A DNA stretch of 7,268 nt from Gammaproteobacteria bacterium UBA6968 (GTDB lineage Bacteria; Pseudomonadota; Gammaproteobacteria; Pseudomonadales; Azotimanducaceae). The translations under genes and the position numbers were made by a program. The stretch lies in the NCBI GenBank assembly GCA_002450255.1, contig DJYW01000158.1, forward strand, positions 44,752 through 52,019. The letters run 5' to 3'. Below are positions 5,591-7,268 of this stretch, piece by piece (position 1 is the first letter of the stretch; the number at the start of each line of letters is the position of its first letter). A model generated the notes under the pieces. It searched no databases. It was not told the origin of the DNA and saw only the letters and a list, made by a program, of their open reading frames with translations.

Positions 5591-7165
5591 CTAGTAACCG
5601 GCAGCCATCCCCTCTTTACGATGATCTGATGCCCCTAAATACCCGTCTGCCAACTTCATTATCAGCTGGGCACCGCCAAAGGTACTTTCATGAGGATCAA
5701 AACGCACGCGATGCCCGCGGGCAGCTAATCCTTCCGCTACGGATGCATCAAACCCCGCCTCCAGACCAACACTGTAATCTTCGTAAACGTGCCATCGAGG
5801 TGCATCACTCGCCGCCTGCGGATTTTCACCATGATCGCAAATGCGCGTCACCATTTGCACATGTCCCTGATGCTGCATGTGACCACCCATTACCCCAAAG
5901 CTAAGTAAGGGCTCACCGTGGCGGGTGACGAAGCCAGGGATAATCGTATGAAACGGGCGTTTACCCGGCCCGACACAATTTGGATGCTGCGGATTCAGTG
6001 AAAAACCGCGGCCGCGGTTTTGCATAGCAATGCCGGTGTTCGGGATGACAATACCGGAGCCGAACGCTTTGTAGTTCGACTGGATAAACGACACCATCAT
6101 GCCATCAGCATCGGCTGTGCTGAGATAAACCGTATCGTGACTGATGGGCAAACTCATCGGCGGCAGTTCCATGGCCCGCTTGGCTCGGTCCGAGATCTGC
6201 GCCGCCGCACGGCGTAAGCTAGCCTCGTCGAGCAGCTGCGCTGGCGTTGTCTGCATATAGGCGGAATCAGCGAAGTGCTCTTGCGCCGCACCAATCGCAA
6301 GTTTCATCGCTTCAATTTGTTGATGAACCGACGCGACGGACCCCAACTCGGCCGGCGGTAAGTGCGCCAAAATGCCCAAAGCGATCTGTGCCGCAAGTCC
6401 CTGCCCGTTTGGCGGAATCTCGTGCAAACAAATATCGCCATAAGCTTGCGAGAGCGGCAGGACCCACTCTGGTTGATGACTATCCAGATCGGCCAGAGTT
6501 AACGCACCACCCTCTGCGGCTGCACAGGCAGCCATCGCTTCTGCGAGTTCGCCGCGATAAAAAGCATCACCATTGGTGGCAGCGATCAAGCGCAGACTGC
6601 GTGCTAGATCCGGTCGTCGAAACACCGCTCCAGCAGCGGGAGCAGGTAAAAAGTGTTCGGCAAAGTGAGGATAGTCAGCGTAATTCTGGGCGAGTAATTG
6701 CCAGTAAAATGCGGTCTTTGGGCCCACTTGAAAGCCGTTTTCGGCATAGCCCACAGCATCCGTGAACAGATCTGCAAAAGGCAGCCGGCCATAGCTCTGA
6801 CTAAGCTCAACCCAAGCACTGACTGCCCCAGGAACTGTCACACTATCCCAACCCAGGTCGGGCATCTGTTCAAGTCCTTGGAAACGCTCCAGGTGCCAGG
6901 TCTGTGGCGCGCGTCCCGAAGCGTTTAATCCGCGTAATTCCTGACCAGTCCACAGCAAACAAAAGGCATCGCTGCCCAAGCCATTATTGTTAGGTTCTAC
7001 GACCGTCAAGGTGATCGCTGCGGCCAAAGCTGCATCGACAGCATTACCGCCCCGACGCATGGCCTGAATGCCGGACTGCACAGCTAAAGGCTGAGACGTT
7101 GCAACCATATTGCGCGCCGCTACCGGCGACCTGGCCGAAACATAAGGTTGAGAAGGGTCATACAC
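5591..7165 (-). CDS. Gamma-glutamyltransferase family protein (YwrD-like Ntn hydrolase)
   Basis: N-terminal-nucleophile hydrolase made as one precursor (524 residues from the GTG start) that should cleave itself before a threonine into large and small subunits. Family signatures: RNMVATSQPLA (19-29), GGNAVDAALAAA (39-50), VVEPNNNGLGSDAF (55-68), NASGRAP (81-87), HEIPPNGQG (248-256), SHDTVYLSTADADG (342-355) with T345 as predicted nucleophile, FGSGIVIPNTGIAMQNRG (368-385), GKRPFHTIIP (401-410), FGVMGGHMQHQGH (423-435), and an end reading GASDHRKEGMAAGY. This set matches the YwrD-like branch rather than classical secreted Ggt. There is no signal peptide, so it is probably cytoplasmic. The frame extends to a TTG at 7195, but the GTG at 7165 has GGAG seven bases upstream and begins at YDPSQPY, where relatives usually begin. 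First gene of the cluster in the window, followed by the TAXI-TRAP genes. The substrate may be a gamma-glutamyl compound or another acyl amide. Confidence 0.93.
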   Translation of the reverse strand: MYDPSQPYVSARSPVAARNMVATSQPLAVQSGIQAMRRGGNAVDAALAAAITLTVVEPNNNGLGSDAFCLLWTGQELRGLNASGRAPQTWHLERFQGLEQMPDLGWDSVTVPGAVSAWVELSQSYGRLPFADLFTDAVGYAENGFQVGPKTAFYWQLLAQNYADYPHFAEHFLPAPAAGAVFRRPDLARSLRLIAATNGDAFYRGELAEAMAACAAAEGGALTLADLDSHQPEWVLPLSQAYGDICLHEIPPNGQGLAAQIALGILAHLPPAELGSVASVHQQIEAMKLAIGAAQEHFADSAYMQTTPAQLLDEASLRRAAAQISDRAKRAMELPPMSLPISHDTVYLSTADADGMMVSFIQSNYKAFGSGIVIPNTGIAMQNRGRGFSLNPQHPNCVGPGKRPFHTIIPGFVTRHGEPLLSFGVMGGHMQHQGHVQMVTRICDHGENPQAASDAPRWHVYEDYSVGLEAGFDASVAEGLAARGHRVRFDPHESTFGGAQLIMKLADGYLGASDHRKEGMAAGY

Positions 7166-7172
7166 CGGTTTG

Positions 7173-7176
7173 CTCC
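7173..7176 (-). promoter_or_regulatory. Ribosome binding site supporting the GTG start of the hydrolase
   Basis: GGAG on the minus strand, seven bases before the GTG at 7165-7163. The alternative TTG at 7195 has no comparable site, and an in-frame TAG lies 24 bases before it. Confidence 0.5.
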
Positions 7177-7240
7177 GCAACAACAACTGCCGCAACTTAA
7201 CCGTTGACCGCCGCTTGGTCTAGCGCCCTCTGCCCATAAC

Positions 7241-7268
7241 GGTTCCTAGAGGTTCCTGGAGGTTCCTG
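7241..7268. repeat. 10-bp tandem repeat at the right window edge
   Basis: GGTTCCTAGA, GGTTCCTGGA and GGTTCCTG follow each other: 2.8 copies of a 10-bp unit with one mismatch, cut by the end of the window. The array starts 76 bp upstream of the preferred hydrolase start. A 10-bp period places copies on about the same face of the helix, which suits a regulator-binding array, but this is inference and the full array is not visible. Confidence 0.7.

Noticed and set aside
6247..6765. Plus-strand open frame of 172 codons inside the hydrolase gene
   Set aside because: Antisense shadow; very Arg-, Gln- and Pro-rich product, while the minus strand carries clear family motifs.
7166..7195. Ten-residue extension of the hydrolase from a TTG
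   Set aside because: No ribosome binding site precedes the TTG, while the GTG at 7165 has GGAG at seven bases and starts where relatives start.

Overview
The window looks like a piece of a bacterial chromosome of moderate GC content, probably a proteobacterium and perhaps a marine gammaproteobacterium. That placement rests only on the general character of the proteins (a soluble class I type P450 and a TAXI-type TRAP transporter) and is not firm. No rRNA, tRNA, CRISPR array, insertion sequence or phage structural gene was recognised.

Layout, left to right. Positions 1-78 probably hold the 3' end of a plus-strand gene that runs off the left edge. A complete cytochrome P450 gene follows on the minus strand (162-1418) with a strong ribosome binding site. 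A 516-bp gap (1419-1934) separates it from a small divergent plus-strand gene (1935-2363) for a cupin-like protein. The gap holds several short inverted repeats and a possible -10 box but no convincing gene. The cupin-like gene converges on, and overlaps by 16 bp, the end of a minus-strand cluster covering the rest of the window.

That cluster is transcribed right to left. It starts with a gamma-glutamyltransferase-family N-terminal-nucleophile hydrolase of the YwrD-like type (5591-7165), followed after 154 bp by a TAXI-type TRAP solute-binding lipoprotein (4255-5436). This overlaps by ATGA the fused TRAP permease (2348-4258). The binding protein and permease make a complete TAXI-TRAP importer: the lipoprotein captures a ligand in the periplasm and the ion-driven permease carries it in. 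The hydrolase has no visible signal peptide, so it probably acts in the cytoplasm, possibly on what the importer brings in. Known TAXI ligands include glutamate-like compounds, which would fit a gamma-glutamyl or related acyl-amide substrate. However, several residues that hold the gamma-glutamyl group in the E. coli enzyme are replaced here, so the substrate is open.

Two short tandem repeats lie in the upstream regions of this cluster: a degenerate 12-bp unit before the binding-protein gene (5477-5524) and a 10-bp unit at the right edge (7241-7268). No clearly new biological system was found. The points most worth a second look are the hydrolase/TAXI-TRAP pairing with altered active-site residues, the two repeats, the C-terminal extension of the binding protein, and the structured gap between the P450 and the cupin-like gene.
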